Shown here: piece after piece, positions 10,028-19,804 of the stretch
Numbering within the stretch: the stretch's first letter is position 1
Layout of the letters: every line of letters begins with the position of its first letter
DNA from: Mycobacterium sp. IS-1590
GTDB taxonomy: Bacteria; Actinomycetota; Actinomycetes; Mycobacteriales; Mycobacteriaceae
Assembly: GCF_001500025.1 (NCBI RefSeq)
Contig: NZ_LQIW01000012.1
Coordinates: 1-64,000, forward strand
Direction: 5' to 3'
DNA: 64,000 bases
Program-made: the position numbers and the translations under genes
Notes under the pieces: generated by a model
What the model saw: only the letters and a program-made list of their open reading frames with translations
What the model was told of the DNA's origin: nothing
Database searches by the model: none

Positions 10028-10611
10028 TTGTTGCCCAGCATCGAGAGCGCCGCCCGCAGCGCGGTCGACTGATTCGCTTCGGGGTCGTTGGCCAACACCT
10101 TGTCGGTGGCCTCTTCAGCCTGTTTGGCCGCGAACCCGAGCCCGACGAGCGCCTCCACCACCGGGCCGCGCACCGCATGGCCGGTCGCGGTCGCCGCGCC
10201 GGACGGCGAGACGGCGCCCACCTTGTCGCGCAGGCTCAAGGCCATCAACTCGGCGGTCTTCTTACCCACCTTGGGAATCCGCGTCAGTGCCGTGATGTCG
10301 GCATCGCCGATGGCCTGGCGCAAGGTCGGCCCGTCGTACATCGCCAGCGCGCCGAGCGCGATGCTGGGGCCGATTCCCGACACCCCGAGCAGGGTCAGGA
10401 AGAGGTCGCGGGCGTCGCCGTCGGCGAAGCCGTAGAGCGTCTGGGAGTCTTCGCGCACGATCATCGCGGTGATCAGCCGTGCCTCGGTGCCGCGGCGCAG
10501 GGTGGCCAACGTCGACGGGGTGGCCATCACCTTGTAGCCGACCCCGCCGGCCTCGATCACGACGTGGTCGAGTGCGATGTCGAGAACCTCACCGCGAACG
10601 GACGCGATCAT
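10024..10611 (-). CDS. ruvA: RuvA, Holliday junction recognition protein
   Basis: 195 residues from ATG 10611 ([17 protein letters not shown]). RuvA tetramers bind Holliday junctions and load RuvB. The N-terminal OB-fold ([11 protein letters not shown]) is followed by helix-hairpin-helix motifs ([14 protein letters not shown] and [15 protein letters not shown]) and, after a Ser/Ala linker, the RuvB-contacting domain ([16 protein letters not shown]). It overlaps ruvC upstream and ruvB downstream by ATGA, giving a tightly coupled operon. Confidence 0.97.
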   Translation of the reverse strand: MIASVRGEVLDIALDHVVIEAGGVGYKVMATPSTLATLRRGTEARLITAMIVREDSQTLYGFADGDARDLFLTLLGVSGIGPSIALGALAMYDGPTLRQAIGDADITALTRIPKVGKKTAELMALSLRDKVGAVSPSGAATATGHAVRGPVVEALVGLGFAAKQAEEATDKVLANDPEANQSTALRAALSMLGNK

Positions 10612-11174
10612 CGTGCCGCCTTCGCTTTCGCCTTGAGCGTGGCCTTGTACTTGCGTTGTTGTTCGGCGGCCAGCGCTTCGGCCGCCGCCATCCTGGCGAT
10701 CATCGGCGCCCGCCAACAGTGGCAGATCGCCAGGGCCAGCGCGTCGGCGGCGTCGGCCGGAGTCGGTTTGGCCTGCAGCGCAAGGATTCTGGTGACCATC
10801 GCGGTCACCTGCGCCTTGTCGGCGTTGCCGTTGCCGGTGACCGCGGCCTTGACCTCGCTGGGCGTGTGGAAGTGCACGTCGATGTCGCGGCGGGCGGCCG
10901 CGAGCGCGATCACTCCGCCGGCCTGTGCGGTGCCCATGACGGTGGAGACGTTCTGTTGGGAGAACACCCGCTCGATGGCGATCACGTCGGGTTTGTGGGT
11001 GTCCATCCAGTACTCCACGGCCTCGCTGATGGCCAACAGGCGCCGGTGCAGCGGATCGCCCGACGGGGTGCGGACCACGTCGACGTCGAGCGCGGTGACC
11101 TGCCGGCCTGTGCCGCCCTCGATGACGGACAGGCCGCAGCGCGTCAACCCGGGGTCGACTCCCATCACCCGCAC
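10608..11174 (-). CDS. ruvC: RuvC, Holliday junction resolvase
   Basis: 188 residues when started at GTG 11174 ([17 protein letters not shown]), the start used by homologues; GTG 11195 would add seven residues with no family support. RuvC cuts Holliday junctions symmetrically. The acidic catalytic set is visible: Asp in VMGVDPGL, Glu in [11 protein letters not shown], and the C-terminal [27 protein letters not shown] and [15 protein letters not shown] are also family hallmarks. First gene of the ruvCAB operon, coupled to ruvA by ATGA. Confidence 0.96.
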   Translation of the reverse strand: MRVMGVDPGLTRCGLSVIEGGTGRQVTALDVDVVRTPSGDPLHRRLLAISEAVEYWMDTHKPDVIAIERVFSQQNVSTVMGTAQAGGVIALAAARRDIDVHFHTPSEVKAAVTGNGNADKAQVTAMVTRILALQAKPTPADAADALALAICHCWRAPMIARMAAAEALAAEQQRKYKATLKAKAKAAR

Positions 11175-11249
11175 GTCCGGCCCTTCTGTGAACACTTGTT
11201 CGAGAGCTTAGCCGCCCGGAGGCGCGAGACCCGACAGGGACACGCCCGC

Positions 11250-11558
11250 TCAGATGACGAACTGACCGCCGCGTCCGCCCGCGGTGATCTCCAGCGCGAT
11301 CTCGCTCATGCGGCCCTTCGACCTGTTCCAGCCGCGCACCAGTTCGCGGCCCACCTGGTGCCCGTCGCGCTCGATGGTGATCACCCAGCGCACGCCGCAG
11401 AATTTGGCGAGCAACCAGAACGGCCACAGCACCAGAAACAGCGCGCCGACGAGGATCTCCAGCCATCCGAACGTCAGGTCGAGCGCGTCGCCGGGAAACG
11501 GCCACCACCGCCTGCTGATCTGCCACTCGGTGCCGACTGTGTCGCGTACCACTGCCAC
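11250..11558 (-). CDS. Small membrane protein, paralogue of the gene at 12924-13265
   Basis: 102 residues from GTG 11558 ([19 protein letters not shown]), chosen because the paralogue starts at the matching place. A charged N-terminus with a W-rich turn (RRWWPFPGD) leads to one long hydrophobic segment ([21 protein letters not shown]), then [20 protein letters not shown]. The same order appears in the protein encoded at 12924-13265. No characterised family is recognised. It is 75 bases upstream of ruvC on the same strand and divergent from the MscS gene. Confidence 0.75.
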   Translation of the reverse strand: MAVVRDTVGTEWQISRRWWPFPGDALDLTFGWLEILVGALFLVLWPFWLLAKFCGVRWVITIERDGHQVGRELVRGWNRSKGRMSEIALEITAGGRGGQFVI

Positions 11559-11686
11559 CCGCCAATTGTGCTTGTGGGAGGGCTGAATCCGCGTTCGACG
11601 CCCCGAAGCCGATGTTTCCGTGCGCGGCAACACGGCTACCGTCGATTGAGGACCTGACCCCGATTCGTGGAGTTGACCTCATCCCC

Positions 11687-12916
11687 ATGCCCGACGAGAC
11701 CGAACTGCAGACTGCAAGCAACATCGCCGTCACCCTGGCCTGGGCGGCTGGAGCGATCGCCGCCGTGTACGTGTTCGGGGTGCTGCTGACCTGGCTGATG
11801 GCGCGCATCAGCCGTCGCAGCGCGCTGATCAAGGACATCGAGGTGCTCACCCGCAAGCCGGTGCGCATGCTGTTGATGGTGATCGCGGCCACGGTCGCGG
11901 TGCGACGGACCTCCGACACTGCCGACTCGTGGCGCGGCTGGGTGGACCACTGGCTGCTGATCCTGCTGATCGCGTCGATCACCTGGCTGGTCACGGGCTT
12001 TGTCCGCGTGGCCGAGCGGCGCATGATCGCCCGCTACGGCGGCGGCGGTGAGGAAATCTCGGACGCCGACCGGTTGTGGCGCCGGGTCCGGACGCAGGTG
12101 ACCGTGCTGCGCAGGCTCGCGATCGCAATCGTCGTCATCCTCGGCGGTGCGGCGATCCTGATGACGTTCCCGTCGTTCTCCGACATCGGCACCACGGTGT
12201 TCGCCTCCGCCGGTGTGTTGTCGGTGGTGGCCGGTCTGGCCGCGCAGACGTCACTGGGCGCGGTCTTCGCCGGGATGCAGATCGCGTTCTCCGGGGCGAT
12301 TCGCGTCGGCGACATCGTCCAGCTCGAGAACGGTCAGTGGTGGGGTCGCATCGAGGAGATCACGCTGACGTACGTCGTCGTGCGCATCTGGGACGAGCGC
12401 CGGCTCGTGCTGCCCTCCACCTATTTCACCACCGAGCCGTTCGAGAACTGGACCCGCAGCGCCACCGAGATCATGGGCACCGTCGAATTCGACGTCGACT
12501 TCAACGTCCCGTTCAACGACATGCGTGCCGAGTTGGACCGGCTGCTGGCCGAAAGCGACCTGTGGGACGGCCGGCGCGGCGTCCTGCAGGTGACCGACGC
12601 GGTCGGCGGTGTGGTGCGGGTGCGAGTCGTGGTCAGCGCACACAACGCGGGTGCGCTCTACGACCTGCAGTGCGCGGTGCGCGAAGGGCTCGTCGACTGG
12701 GTGCAACGCACCGGCGGCGTGGTCCCGATCCATCGCATCCAGCCCGCGGAAGCGGCTCCGGAACCGCAGACCGGTGGTGAGGTCGCCGGCGAGACCAAGC
12801 GCGTTGCGGCGGGGATGTTCTCCGGCAGCCCCGAAGCCGAGGAGCGTGCCAAGGCGTTCGACCACACCATCGACTGCGACGACGACGAGCTGGTGCGGAC
12901 AAACGGCAGGGGCTGA
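11687..12916 (+). CDS. MscS-family mechanosensitive ion channel
   Basis: 409 residues from ATG 11687 ([15 protein letters not shown]); the longer frame from 11612 adds a segment without protein character. The protein should relieve osmotic pressure through the cytoplasmic membrane. Three to four membrane helices are followed by the pore-lining helix of the family ([25 protein letters not shown]) and the beta domain ([43 protein letters not shown]). A roughly 50-residue acidic tail ends the chain. Both neighbours (11250-11558 and 12924-13265) are paralogous small membrane proteins on the opposite strand, an arrangement that hints at a functional link. Confidence 0.9.
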   Translation: MPDETELQTASNIAVTLAWAAGAIAAVYVFGVLLTWLMARISRRSALIKDIEVLTRKPVRMLLMVIAATVAVRRTSDTADSWRGWVDHWLLILLIASITWLVTGFVRVAERRMIARYGGGGEEISDADRLWRRVRTQVTVLRRLAIAIVVILGGAAILMTFPSFSDIGTTVFASAGVLSVVAGLAAQTSLGAVFAGMQIAFSGAIRVGDIVQLENGQWWGRIEEITLTYVVVRIWDERRLVLPSTYFTTEPFENWTRSATEIMGTVEFDVDFNVPFNDMRAELDRLLAESDLWDGRRGVLQVTDAVGGVVRVRVVVSAHNAGALYDLQCAVREGLVDWVQRTGGVVPIHRIQPAEAAPEPQTGGEVAGETKRVAAGMFSGSPEAEERAKAFDHTIDCDDDELVRTNGRG

Positions 12917-12923
12917 GGCGCCG

Positions 12924-13265
12924 TCAGGACGCCGCGGGCTCCTCGACCGGGTCGACGGGATCGAGCGGGTATGTGCCCGCCTGCACGGAGGCAGCGATCT
13001 CGTGAATACGCTCGCCGGACCGGCGCCACCCGCGCACGCGTTCGCGGCCGACCCGCAAGCCGTCACGTTCGATGACGATCTTCCACGACACGCCGAGCCA
13101 CTTCAACGCCAGCCAGACCGGCCACATCACCAGGAACGGCAACATGAGCAGAAAGAAGAACGTGTCCAAGGTGTCGAATCCGGTCTGCCACGGCAGGGTG
13201 CGCCACCACCAGCGCCGCACCGTCACTGTCTCGCCCTCCGGGTCGGTCACCGTCACCCTGGCCAT
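12924..13265 (-). CDS. Small membrane protein, paralogue of the gene at 11250-11558
   Basis: 113 residues from ATG 13265 (MARVTVTDPEGETVTVRRWW). One or two hydrophobic segments (TLDTFFFLLMLPFLVMWPVWLALKWLG) are followed by WKIVIERDGLRVGRERVRGW, closely matching the other paralogue ([20 protein letters not shown]). No characterised family is recognised. It is convergent with the MscS gene, with only seven bases between the stops. Confidence 0.78.
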   Translation of the reverse strand: MARVTVTDPEGETVTVRRWWWRTLPWQTGFDTLDTFFFLLMLPFLVMWPVWLALKWLGVSWKIVIERDGLRVGRERVRGWRRSGERIHEIAASVQAGTYPLDPVDPVEEPAAS

Positions 13266-13311
13266 CCCCGCGTCCTCCGCTCGTTGAAGTGGTCATCCCG
13301 ATAATGAGCGA

Positions 13312-13713
13312 ATGACGTTCAGCGGGCCGGCCGAAGACAGGCAACTCATTCGAGAGCGACTCGAAATCTACAGCGACGCAGTCACCCGCAAGGACCGTGA
13401 CACGTATCTGGCCTGCTGGACCGAGGACGGCCGCCGAACGGGTTCAGGCGGCGAGTGCCATGGCAGGAGCGAACTGCGCGACCATTGGGACGGCATCTTC
13501 GGAGCCATCGAGCAGATGGCGTTCTTCACTCAGATGGCGTCGCTGGCGGTGCGTGGTGATCGGGCCGAGGCACGGTCGTACTGCCTGGAGTTCCTGAAGC
13601 TGCGCGACCAACCGGTACGCCAGTTGGTCGGCGAGTACGTCGACCAACTGGTGCGCGTCGACGGGACCTGGCTGTTCGCCCACCGCCACTACCGGGTGGC
13701 CCTGACGGTCTAG
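13312..13713 (+). CDS. SnoaL/NTF2-fold small protein
   Basis: 133 residues, the usual size for a single SnoaL-like domain. Features are an N-terminal helix pair (IRERLEIYSDAVTRKDRDTYLACWTEDG), a central GRSELRDHWDGIF and C-terminal strands ending GTWLFAHRHYRVAL. The fold houses enzymes such as ketosteroid-isomerase-like and hydratase proteins, and many ligand-binding proteins; the substrate cannot be read from sequence. Single gene, convergent with yebC, three bases apart. Confidence 0.8.
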   Translation: MTFSGPAEDRQLIRERLEIYSDAVTRKDRDTYLACWTEDGRRTGSGGECHGRSELRDHWDGIFGAIEQMAFFTQMASLAVRGDRAEARSYCLEFLKLRDQPVRQLVGEYVDQLVRVDGTWLFAHRHYRVALTV

Positions 13714-13716
13714 TCT

Positions 13717-14475
13717 TCAGTCCTCGGCGTCGAGCTCGGCGGCGACCTCGTCGGGGACGTCGATGTTGGTGTAGACGTCCTGGACGTCGTCGAGGTCTTC
13801 GAGCGCGTCGACCAACTTCATGATCTTGCGAGCGCCGTCGGCGTCCAGCGGCACGCTCACCGAGGGCACGAATCCGGCTTCGGCCGACTCGTAGTCGATG
13901 CCCGCATCCTGCAGCGCTGTGCGCACCGCAACGAGATCAGTTGGCTCGCAGATGATCTCGAATGAATCACCGAGATCGTTGACGTCTTCGGCTCCGGCGT
14001 CGAGCACCGCCATCAACACGTCGTCCTCGGTGAGGTCGTTCTTGTCGAGGGTGATGACACCTTTGCGCGAGAAGAGATAGGCCACCGAACCCGGATCGGC
14101 CATGCTGCCACCGTTGCGCGTCATCGCCACGCGCACCTCGCCTGCCGCCCGGTTGCGGTTGTCGGTCAGGCATTCGATCAGGACCGCAACGCCGTTGGGC
14201 CCGTACCCCTCGTAGGTGATGTTCTGGTACTCGGCGCCGCCGGCTTCCTCACCGCTGCCGCGCTTGCGGGCGCGTTCGATGTTGTCGTTGGGCACCGACG
14301 ACTTCTTGGCCTTCTGGATCGCGTCGTACAGCGTGGGGTTGCCCGCCGGGTCGCCGCCGCCCACGCGCGCCGCGACCTCGACGTTTTTGATCAATTTGGC
14401 GAACATCTTGCCCCGGCGGGCGTCGATGACGGCTTTCTTGTGCTTGGTGGTGGCCCACTTGGAATGGCCGCTCAT
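13717..14475 (-). CDS. yebC: YebC/TACO1-family translation or transcription regulator
   Basis: 252 residues from ATG 14475 ([22 protein letters not shown]), the invariant YebC N-terminus. Also visible are [24 protein letters not shown], the [14 protein letters not shown] motif, [16 protein letters not shown] and the C-terminal [14 protein letters not shown]. Members act as DNA-binding regulators or as factors helping ribosomes through polyproline stretches. It corresponds to Rv2603c in the M. tuberculosis order (ruvC ... yebC ... pdxT). Confidence 0.95.
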   Translation of the reverse strand: MSGHSKWATTKHKKAVIDARRGKMFAKLIKNVEVAARVGGGDPAGNPTLYDAIQKAKKSSVPNDNIERARKRGSGEEAGGAEYQNITYEGYGPNGVAVLIECLTDNRNRAAGEVRVAMTRNGGSMADPGSVAYLFSRKGVITLDKNDLTEDDVLMAVLDAGAEDVNDLGDSFEIICEPTDLVAVRTALQDAGIDYESAEAGFVPSVSVPLDADGARKIMKLVDALEDLDDVQDVYTNIDVPDEVAAELDAED

Positions 14476-14560
14476 GCAGGTAGTACCTCTCCGTGCGCTT
14501 TCGGGCGCCAAGTTTTCGTGCGTTGAGTCCGCCCGACGAGTCTACGTGGACGTTTGCGTC

Positions 14561-14995
14561 CTACCGAACCGCGTCGGGCGACGTCAGCGCGATGACGCGG
14601 TAGCCGACGGCGGCCGGCCAGCCGATGTGACCGTGCACGTGCAACTGCAGCCAGGTCGGCGCGCCCGACGGGTCATCGGTGAACGTCGCGGCGGCATCGA
14701 CGATCGCGCCGGTCTCACCGGAGGCCTGCAGGACAACCGACACGGACAGCGTCGCGCCGGCCAGCGAGGCCCGGTCGTACGGGAGGCTGTCGGGAAGGAA
14801 GAACGACGCCGAGAAGTTCGGCGTGCGGATGCCTTTGGGCGCGTTCGGCGCTCTGCGCAACGCCAGACCGGACACTTGCGGTTTGCCGTCGAACCAGGCG
14901 GTTCCGGTGTACTCGGTGCGCCGCGCCTCGCCGCCGCCCGGGGTCGTGACCAGGGTGTCGATGCGTGGTTGCGGCTCGACTTCGACCATCGTCAT
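14561..14995 (-). CDS. Conserved hypothetical protein, beta-rich
   Basis: 144 residues from ATG 14995 (MTMVEVEPQPRIDTLVTTPG). No signal peptide and no membrane segment. The sequence alternates hydrophobic strands and turns (LAGATLSVSVVLQASGETGAIVDA, TWLQLHVHGHIGWPAAVGYRVIAL), so a beta-sandwich is likely. I do not recognise a family. It lies between yebC and a palindrome-controlled acyl-CoA dehydrogenase and is divergent from the latter, so the palindrome at 15044-15075 could affect both. Confidence 0.65.
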   Translation of the reverse strand: MTMVEVEPQPRIDTLVTTPGGGEARRTEYTGTAWFDGKPQVSGLALRRAPNAPKGIRTPNFSASFFLPDSLPYDRASLAGATLSVSVVLQASGETGAIVDAAATFTDDPSGAPTWLQLHVHGHIGWPAAVGYRVIALTSPDAVR

Positions 14996-15043
14996 CGCGG
15001 CGTCCCCGTCCTGCCGGCGCTGTTAGGTGTGCCACACTACTTC

Positions 15044-15075
15044 GCCGCTATCTTACTCCGCAGTAAGATAGCGGC
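15044..15075. promoter_or_regulatory. Perfect 14-bp-arm palindrome abutting the acyl-CoA dehydrogenase start
   Basis: GCCGCTATCTTACT (15044-15057) and AGTAAGATAGCGGC (15062-15075) are exact reverse complements around a 4-base CCGC centre. The right arm touches ATG 15076, leaving no room for a normal ribosome site, so the mRNA may be leaderless and the site may overlap the promoter. The inner TTACTnnnnAGTAA layout resembles operators of TetR-family lipid-metabolism repressors. Which regulator binds is unknown. Confidence 0.85.
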
Positions 15076-16287
15076 ATGTCCTTCTCGCTCGAGCTTTCGC
15101 CGGATCTCATCCACGTCCGCGACTGGGTGCACGAATTCGCCGCAGACGTCGTCCGCCCCGCCGCCGCGGAGTGGGACGAACGCGAAGAGACGCCGTGGCC
15201 GATCATTCAGGAGGCCGCGAAGGTCGGCTTGTACTCGATGGAGTTCTTCGCCGAGCAGGCGGGCGAACCGTCGGGTCTGGGCATGCTCGTCGCGTTCGAG
15301 GAGATGTTCTGGGGCGACGCGGGTATCGCGCTGTCCATCCTGGGCACCGGCCTGGCAGCGGCGTCGTTGGCCGCCAACGGCACCCCCGAGCAGATGGCCG
15401 AATGGCTGCCGCAGATGTTCGGCAGCGTCAACGAACCGAAGGTCGCGTCGTTCTGCTCGTCGGAACCCGGCGCGGGGTCCGACGTCGGCGCCATCCTCAC
15501 CCGCGCCCGCTACGACGAGGCCACCGATGAGTGGGTGCTCAACGGCACCAAGACCTGGGCCACCAACGGCGGTATCGCCGAGGTGCACATCGTGGTCGCG
15601 TCGGTGTATCCGGAACTGGGCACCCGCGGGCAGGCCACGTTCATCATCCCGCCGAACACCCCCGGCTTCCGGCAGGGACAGAAGTTCCTCAAGCACGGCA
15701 TTCGCGCCTCACACACCGCCGAGGTGGTGCTCGAGGACGTCCGCATCCCCGGCAACCTGATCGTTGGTGGCCGCGAGAAGTTCGAGGAGCGCATCGCGCG
15801 GGTGCGCGAGGGCAAGAGATCCAAGAGCCAGGCCGCGTTGGCGACGTTCGAGCGCACGCGACCCACCGTCGGCGCCATGGCCGTCGGCGTGGCGCGTGCG
15901 GCCTATGAGTACGCGCTCGAGTACGCGCTGCAGCGCGAGCAGTTCGGCCGCAAGATCGGCGAGTTCCAGGCCATCGCATTCAAGTTGGCCGATATGAAGG
16001 CCCGCATCGACGCCGCCCGGATGCTGGTCTGGCGGGCCGGCTGGATGGCGCGCAACGGCAAGGCATTCGAGAACGCCGAGGGTTCGATGGCCAAGCTGGT
16101 GGCCAGCGAGACCGCCGTGTACGTCACCGATGAGGCGATCCAGATCCTCGGCGGCAACGGCTACACCCGCGAGTACCCCGTCGAGCGGATGCACCGCGAC
16201 GCCAAGATCTTCACGATCTTCGAGGGCACCAGCGAGATTCAGCGCCTGGTGATCGGCCGCGCGGTCACCGGCCTCGAAATCCGCTAG
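15076..16287 (+). CDS. Acyl-CoA dehydrogenase
   Basis: 403 residues, a full FAD-dependent acyl-CoA dehydrogenase. It should introduce the 2,3 double bond in an acyl-CoA and pass electrons to electron-transfer flavoprotein. Visible: N-terminal helical domain, flavin-contact [16 protein letters not shown] and [12 protein letters not shown], the signature [18 protein letters not shown], and the C-terminal [20 protein letters not shown] with the catalytic-type Glu in EGTSE. Substrate chain length cannot be read. Start ATG 15076 follows a perfect palindrome directly. Monocistronic, ending in the hairpin at 16296-16348. Confidence 0.93.
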   Translation: MSFSLELSPDLIHVRDWVHEFAADVVRPAAAEWDEREETPWPIIQEAAKVGLYSMEFFAEQAGEPSGLGMLVAFEEMFWGDAGIALSILGTGLAAASLAANGTPEQMAEWLPQMFGSVNEPKVASFCSSEPGAGSDVGAILTRARYDEATDEWVLNGTKTWATNGGIAEVHIVVASVYPELGTRGQATFIIPPNTPGFRQGQKFLKHGIRASHTAEVVLEDVRIPGNLIVGGREKFEERIARVREGKRSKSQAALATFERTRPTVGAMAVGVARAAYEYALEYALQREQFGRKIGEFQAIAFKLADMKARIDAARMLVWRAGWMARNGKAFENAEGSMAKLVASETAVYVTDEAIQILGGNGYTREYPVERMHRDAKIFTIFEGTSEIQRLVIGRAVTGLEIR

Positions 16288-16295
16288 CTTTCCCG

Positions 16296-16348
16296 GCGAT
16301 TTGTGAGTGAAAACGTTCGCCTAGCGATCGGAATCACTCACAAATCGC
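16296..16348. terminator. Long hairpin between acyl-CoA dehydrogenase and pdxT
   Basis: GCGATTTGTGAGTGA (16296-16310) is exactly complementary to TCACTCACAAATCGC (16334-16348), a 15-bp stem. It separates convergent genes and should stop both transcripts. The ATTTGTG/CACAAAT ends match the hairpin at 2833-2879. Confidence 0.75.
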
Positions 16349-16355
16349 TCGGGAA

Positions 16356-16940
16356 CTAGAGCATGTCGACGAACAGTTTGTGGATCCGACGGTCGCCGGT
16401 CATCTCCGGGTGGAAGGCCGTCGCGAGCCGCTTGCCGTGTCGCACCGCGACGATGTGACCGGCGGCCTCGGCGAGCACCTCGACCTCCGGGCCGACACGT
16501 TCGACCCACGGCGCGCGGATGAACACGGCGTGCACCGGCCCGTCGACGCCACCGAAGGCGATGTCGTCTTCGAACGAGTCGACTTGGCGGCCGAATGCAT
16601 TGCGCCGCACCGTCATATCGATGCCCTTCAGCGGGGTGGCCTCCCGGCCCGTCGATCCGGCATCCAGGATCTCCGAGGCCAGCAGGATCATCCCCGCGCA
16701 CGAGCCGTAGGCCGGCATACCGTCGGCCAGTCGCGACCGCAGCGGTTCGAGCAGATCGAGTTCGCGCAGCAGATGGCTCATCGCGGTGGACTCCCCGCCC
16801 GGGATCACCAGCGCGTCGACAACTTCAAGTTCGCGCACCCGCCGCACGGTGGAGGCCGCCGCCCCGGCCTCGCGCAGCGCCGCCAGGTGTTCGCGGGTGT
16901 CGCCTTGTAGCGCAAGGACACCGACGTGCGCGGTGCTCAC
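16356..16940 (-). CDS. pdxT: PdxT, glutaminase subunit of pyridoxal 5'-phosphate synthase
   Basis: 194 residues from GTG 16940 ([19 protein letters not shown]). PdxT releases ammonia from glutamine and channels it to PdxS for vitamin B6 synthesis. The class I amidotransferase triad is visible: Cys in [10 protein letters not shown], and His/Glu in [26 protein letters not shown] is the PdxT signature. GTG overlaps the tesB stop (GTGA), so it is coupled to tesB, which in turn follows pdxS. M. tuberculosis Rv2604c-Rv2606c has the same arrangement. Confidence 0.96.
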   Translation of the reverse strand: MSTAHVGVLALQGDTREHLAALREAGAAASTVRRVRELEVVDALVIPGGESTAMSHLLRELDLLEPLRSRLADGMPAYGSCAGMILLASEILDAGSTGREATPLKGIDMTVRRNAFGRQVDSFEDDIAFGGVDGPVHAVFIRAPWVERVGPEVEVLAEAAGHIVAVRHGKRLATAFHPEMTGDRRIHKLFVDML

Positions 16941-17773
16941 GGTGTGTAGTCGCGTTTGAAGCGGGTCAGCCCCTCCTGCATGACCGCCGCCACCATCTCG
17001 CCGTACTGGTTGAAGATCTTGCCCTGACACAACGACCGGCCACCGGAGGCCGACGGCGAAGACTGGTCGTAGAGCAGCCACTCGTCGGCGCGGAACGACC
17101 GCATGAACCACATCGCGTGATCGAGCGAGGCCACCTGCAGATGCGCGCGCTCCCCGGAGTGGTGGACCTGCGCCGAACCCAGCAGCGTCAGATCGCTCAT
17201 GTAGGCCAGCGCACAAATGTGCAGCACATAGTCGTCAGGCAGCGGATCGCGATGACGGAACCACACCTGCTGCTGAGAAGCCTTGCCGGGCAACCGGGTC
17301 AGCTTCTCCTGCGGCACGATGCGAACGTCCCACTCGGCGAACTGGTTGAAGCCCGCGTCGTCGAACGCCTTGATCTCGGTCAGTCCCGGACAGTCCTCGG
17401 GCGGGGGCGCCACCGGCATCGCGTCCTGGTGCTCGATTCCGCTCTGGTCGGTCTGGAAGGAGGCCGACATCGAGAAGATGGTCTCGCCGTGCTGGATCGC
17501 GTTGACCCGACGGGTGATGAACGAGCCACCGTCGCGCAACCGCTCGACGATGTAGACCGTCGGCGTCTTGGCATCCCCGGGACGAAGGAAGTAGCCGTGC
17601 AGGGAATGCACCTGAAACTGCGGGTCGACCGTGCGCACCGCCGACACCAGCGACTGCCCCGCCACGTGTCCACCGAAAGTGCGCTGCAGGAAACCGGATT
17701 CGGGGCTGAACACGCTTCCCCGATAGATGTTGACCTCGAGTTGTTCGAGATCGAGGATCTGTTCGATCGCCAT
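16937..17773 (-). CDS. tesB: TesB-type acyl-CoA thioesterase II
   Basis: 278 residues, a double hot-dog thioesterase that hydrolyses acyl-CoA to free acid and CoA. The first hot-dog carries [18 protein letters not shown], then [13 protein letters not shown] and [21 protein letters not shown]. The second half has [16 protein letters not shown] ([23 protein letters not shown]) and ends [23 protein letters not shown]. It sits between pdxS and pdxT, coupled to pdxT by GTGA, as Rv2605c does. No metabolic reason for this mixed operon is evident. Confidence 0.94.
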   Translation of the reverse strand: MAIEQILDLEQLEVNIYRGSVFSPESGFLQRTFGGHVAGQSLVSAVRTVDPQFQVHSLHGYFLRPGDAKTPTVYIVERLRDGGSFITRRVNAIQHGETIFSMSASFQTDQSGIEHQDAMPVAPPPEDCPGLTEIKAFDDAGFNQFAEWDVRIVPQEKLTRLPGKASQQQVWFRHRDPLPDDYVLHICALAYMSDLTLLGSAQVHHSGERAHLQVASLDHAMWFMRSFRADEWLLYDQSSPSASGGRSLCQGKIFNQYGEMVAAVMQEGLTRFKRDYTP

Positions 17774-17781
17774 TCGGCCCG

Positions 17782-18702
17782 TTACCAGCCGCGTTCGGCG
17801 AGCCGGTGTGGCGCAGCGACGCTCTCCACGTTGATGCCGACCATCGGCTCGCCAAGGCCGCGCGACACCTTCGCCAACACGTCGGGGTCGTCGTAGAACG
17901 TGGTGGCCTTGACGATGGCCGCGGCACGCGCTGCCGGGTCGCCGGACTTGAAGATCCCCGAGCCGACGAACACGCCCTCGGCGCCCAGCTGCATCATCAT
18001 CGCCGCATCCGCCGGCGTGGCGATGCCGCCTGCGGTGAACAGCGTCACCGGCAGCTTCCCGGCGCGAGCCACCTCGACCACGAGGTCGTAAGGAGCCTGC
18101 AGTTCCTTGGCCGCGACATACAGCTCGTCCTCCGACAGCGAGGTCAGCCGACGGATCTCACCGCCGATCTGCCGCATGTGGGTGGTCGCGTTGGACACGT
18201 CGCCCGTGCCGGCCTCGCCCTTCGAGCGGATCATCGCCGCGCCCTCGGTGATGCGCCGCAGCGCCTCGCCGAGATTGGTCGCACCACACACGAACGGAAC
18301 GGTGAACTTCCACTTGTCGATGTGGTGGGTGTAGTCGGCGGGGGTCAGCACCTCGGACTCGTCGATGTAGTCGACGCCGAGGCTCTGCAGGATCTGCGCC
18401 TCCACGAAGTGGCCGATGCGGACCTTGGCCATCACCGGGATGGTGACCGCCGAGATGATCCCTTCGATGAGGTCGGGATCGCTCATGCGCGCGACGCCAC
18501 CCTGAGCCCGGATGTCGGCGGGCACTCGCTCGAGCGCCATGACCGCCACCGCACCGGCGCCCTCGGCGATCTTGGCCTGCTCGGGCGTGACCACGTCCAT
18601 GATCACGCCGCCCTTGAGCATCTCGGCCATGCCGCGCTTCACCCGGGCTGTTCCGGTCTGCCCCGAGCCGTTGCGATGCGAGCCGTTCGGTGCGGTTTCC
18701 AC
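17782..18702 (-). CDS. pdxS: PdxS, synthase subunit of pyridoxal 5'-phosphate synthase
   Basis: 306 residues from GTG 18702 ([14 protein letters not shown]), chosen because GGAGGAG stands just upstream and the conserved part ([21 protein letters not shown]) follows closely. PdxS makes PLP from ribose 5-phosphate, glyceraldehyde 3-phosphate and ammonia from PdxT. Conserved stretches include [20 protein letters not shown], the Schiff-base Lys in [14 protein letters not shown], and [20 protein letters not shown] with [11 protein letters not shown] for phosphate binding. First gene of pdxS-tesB-pdxT. Confidence 0.96.
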   Translation of the reverse strand: METAPNGSHRNGSGQTGTARVKRGMAEMLKGGVIMDVVTPEQAKIAEGAGAVAVMALERVPADIRAQGGVARMSDPDLIEGIISAVTIPVMAKVRIGHFVEAQILQSLGVDYIDESEVLTPADYTHHIDKWKFTVPFVCGATNLGEALRRITEGAAMIRSKGEAGTGDVSNATTHMRQIGGEIRRLTSLSEDELYVAAKELQAPYDLVVEVARAGKLPVTLFTAGGIATPADAAMMMQLGAEGVFVGSGIFKSGDPAARAAAIVKATTFYDDPDVLAKVSRGLGEPMVGINVESVAAPHRLAERGW

Positions 18703-19077
18703 TGCTATCTCCTCCGAATTACTACTGATCCAGTCTAGTGGGGCCCGCCAAATCAATTGAATCCGCAGTTCGCGGGCTGTGACTTGCGAACCGTTGCCGG
18801 GACGGCTCCCCCACCGGGAAATCAGTTCAGATGCCATTGTCTCATCACCCCGGTGAGAGCCGACAATCCAGCAGCTCTCGGGTGACCCATGCTGGACTGG
18901 CGTGGCCGGAAGCCGGGGATGGCGCCGCCGCGTCACCTGGCGTCGCCGCTCCCTGCCGAACATCGCCCGATGCGCTGACGCCCGCGATCCCCGGACGATA
19001 AGCTGCCCGCGCAAAAGCTGGGAGCCGACTGGCTGTCCGCTGTGATTCTGGGTCCGGGGAACGACAGGAGCGGGCAG
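18703..19077. other. Intergenic region upstream of pdxS and of a C39-like protein gene
   Basis: 375 bases with no gene I can support. It carries the pdxS leader (AT-richer around 18715-18765) and, at the right end, the AGGAG ribosome site of the gene at 19078. I saw no strong dyad or repeat. M. tuberculosis has pdxH (Rv2607) and a PPE gene near this point; neither is here. Confidence 0.5.
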
Positions 19078-19797
19078 ATGACAAGCACTCCCATCGGTTT
19101 CACGTCGCTGGTGGCCGCCGTGGCGCTGGGCGTCTGGGGCGTCGGCGCCGTGGACGTCGCGCCCGAGGTCGCACTCGCCTCTGTGGGGTCACACGGTGTC
19201 GCGGAGAGCCCGATGCTGCCGACGGAGATGCACGGTGATCCCGACGCGGCGAGCAACTACTGGAGCCAGCAGAACTTCCAGGACTGCGGCCTGATGGCGG
19301 TTGCCACGGTCGTCGGCCTGACCACCGGAAAGGCACCCACGGAGCAGGAGATCGTGGCGGTGGCCTCGAGCCTCAAGAGCCCCGGCAGCGACCGGCCGAT
19401 CTACACACCGCCCAATCCGAACGATCCGAACTCCGACAACGGAACCGACTCCGACGACCAGGTACTCCTTTTGAAGCACTATGGAGTCAACGCCACCGCC
19501 ACCGACGATGATCTGGCTGCCCAGACCGGCTTGGCCACCGGCATGCCCGCGCTCATCACCTACCTCGACAGCGGACGTCGACTGATCGCGGGCGTCAACT
19601 CCGAGACGATCTGGGCGGAGGAGGGCAGCCACACCGAGGACGACCACTCCGTCGTCGTCAGCGGTGTCGACCCGGAGGCGGGAATCGTCTACCTCTCCGA
19701 CAGCGGGAGCGAGGACGGCGACGGCGAACAAGTGCCCATCGACGTCTTCGAGAAGGCGTGGGCACCCGGTGCGCACGATTTGATCGTGGCCGGCTGA
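19078..19797 (+). CDS. Exported C39-like (papain-fold) cysteine peptidase domain protein
   Basis: 239 residues from ATG 19078 ([20 protein letters not shown]), with AGGAG ten bases upstream. The N-terminus is a probable signal peptide with [10 protein letters not shown] near the cleavage zone. The mature part reads as a Peptidase_C39_2 domain: [20 protein letters not shown] supplies the Gln/Cys pair, and [24 protein letters not shown] the His and Asp. A substrate is not known. It is monocistronic and convergent with the nudix gene, seven bases apart. Confidence 0.8.
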   Translation: MTSTPIGFTSLVAAVALGVWGVGAVDVAPEVALASVGSHGVAESPMLPTEMHGDPDAASNYWSQQNFQDCGLMAVATVVGLTTGKAPTEQEIVAVASSLKSPGSDRPIYTPPNPNDPNSDNGTDSDDQVLLLKHYGVNATATDDDLAAQTGLATGMPALITYLDSGRRLIAGVNSETIWAEEGSHTEDDHSVVVSGVDPEAGIVYLSDSGSEDGDGEQVPIDVFEKAWAPGAHDLIVAG

Positions 19798-19804
19798 CAA
19801 CTCG

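Noticed and set aside
10024..12024. 666-residue extension of ruvA
   Set aside because: Only the last 195 residues are RuvA; the rest overlaps ruvC and the MscS gene in wrong frames.
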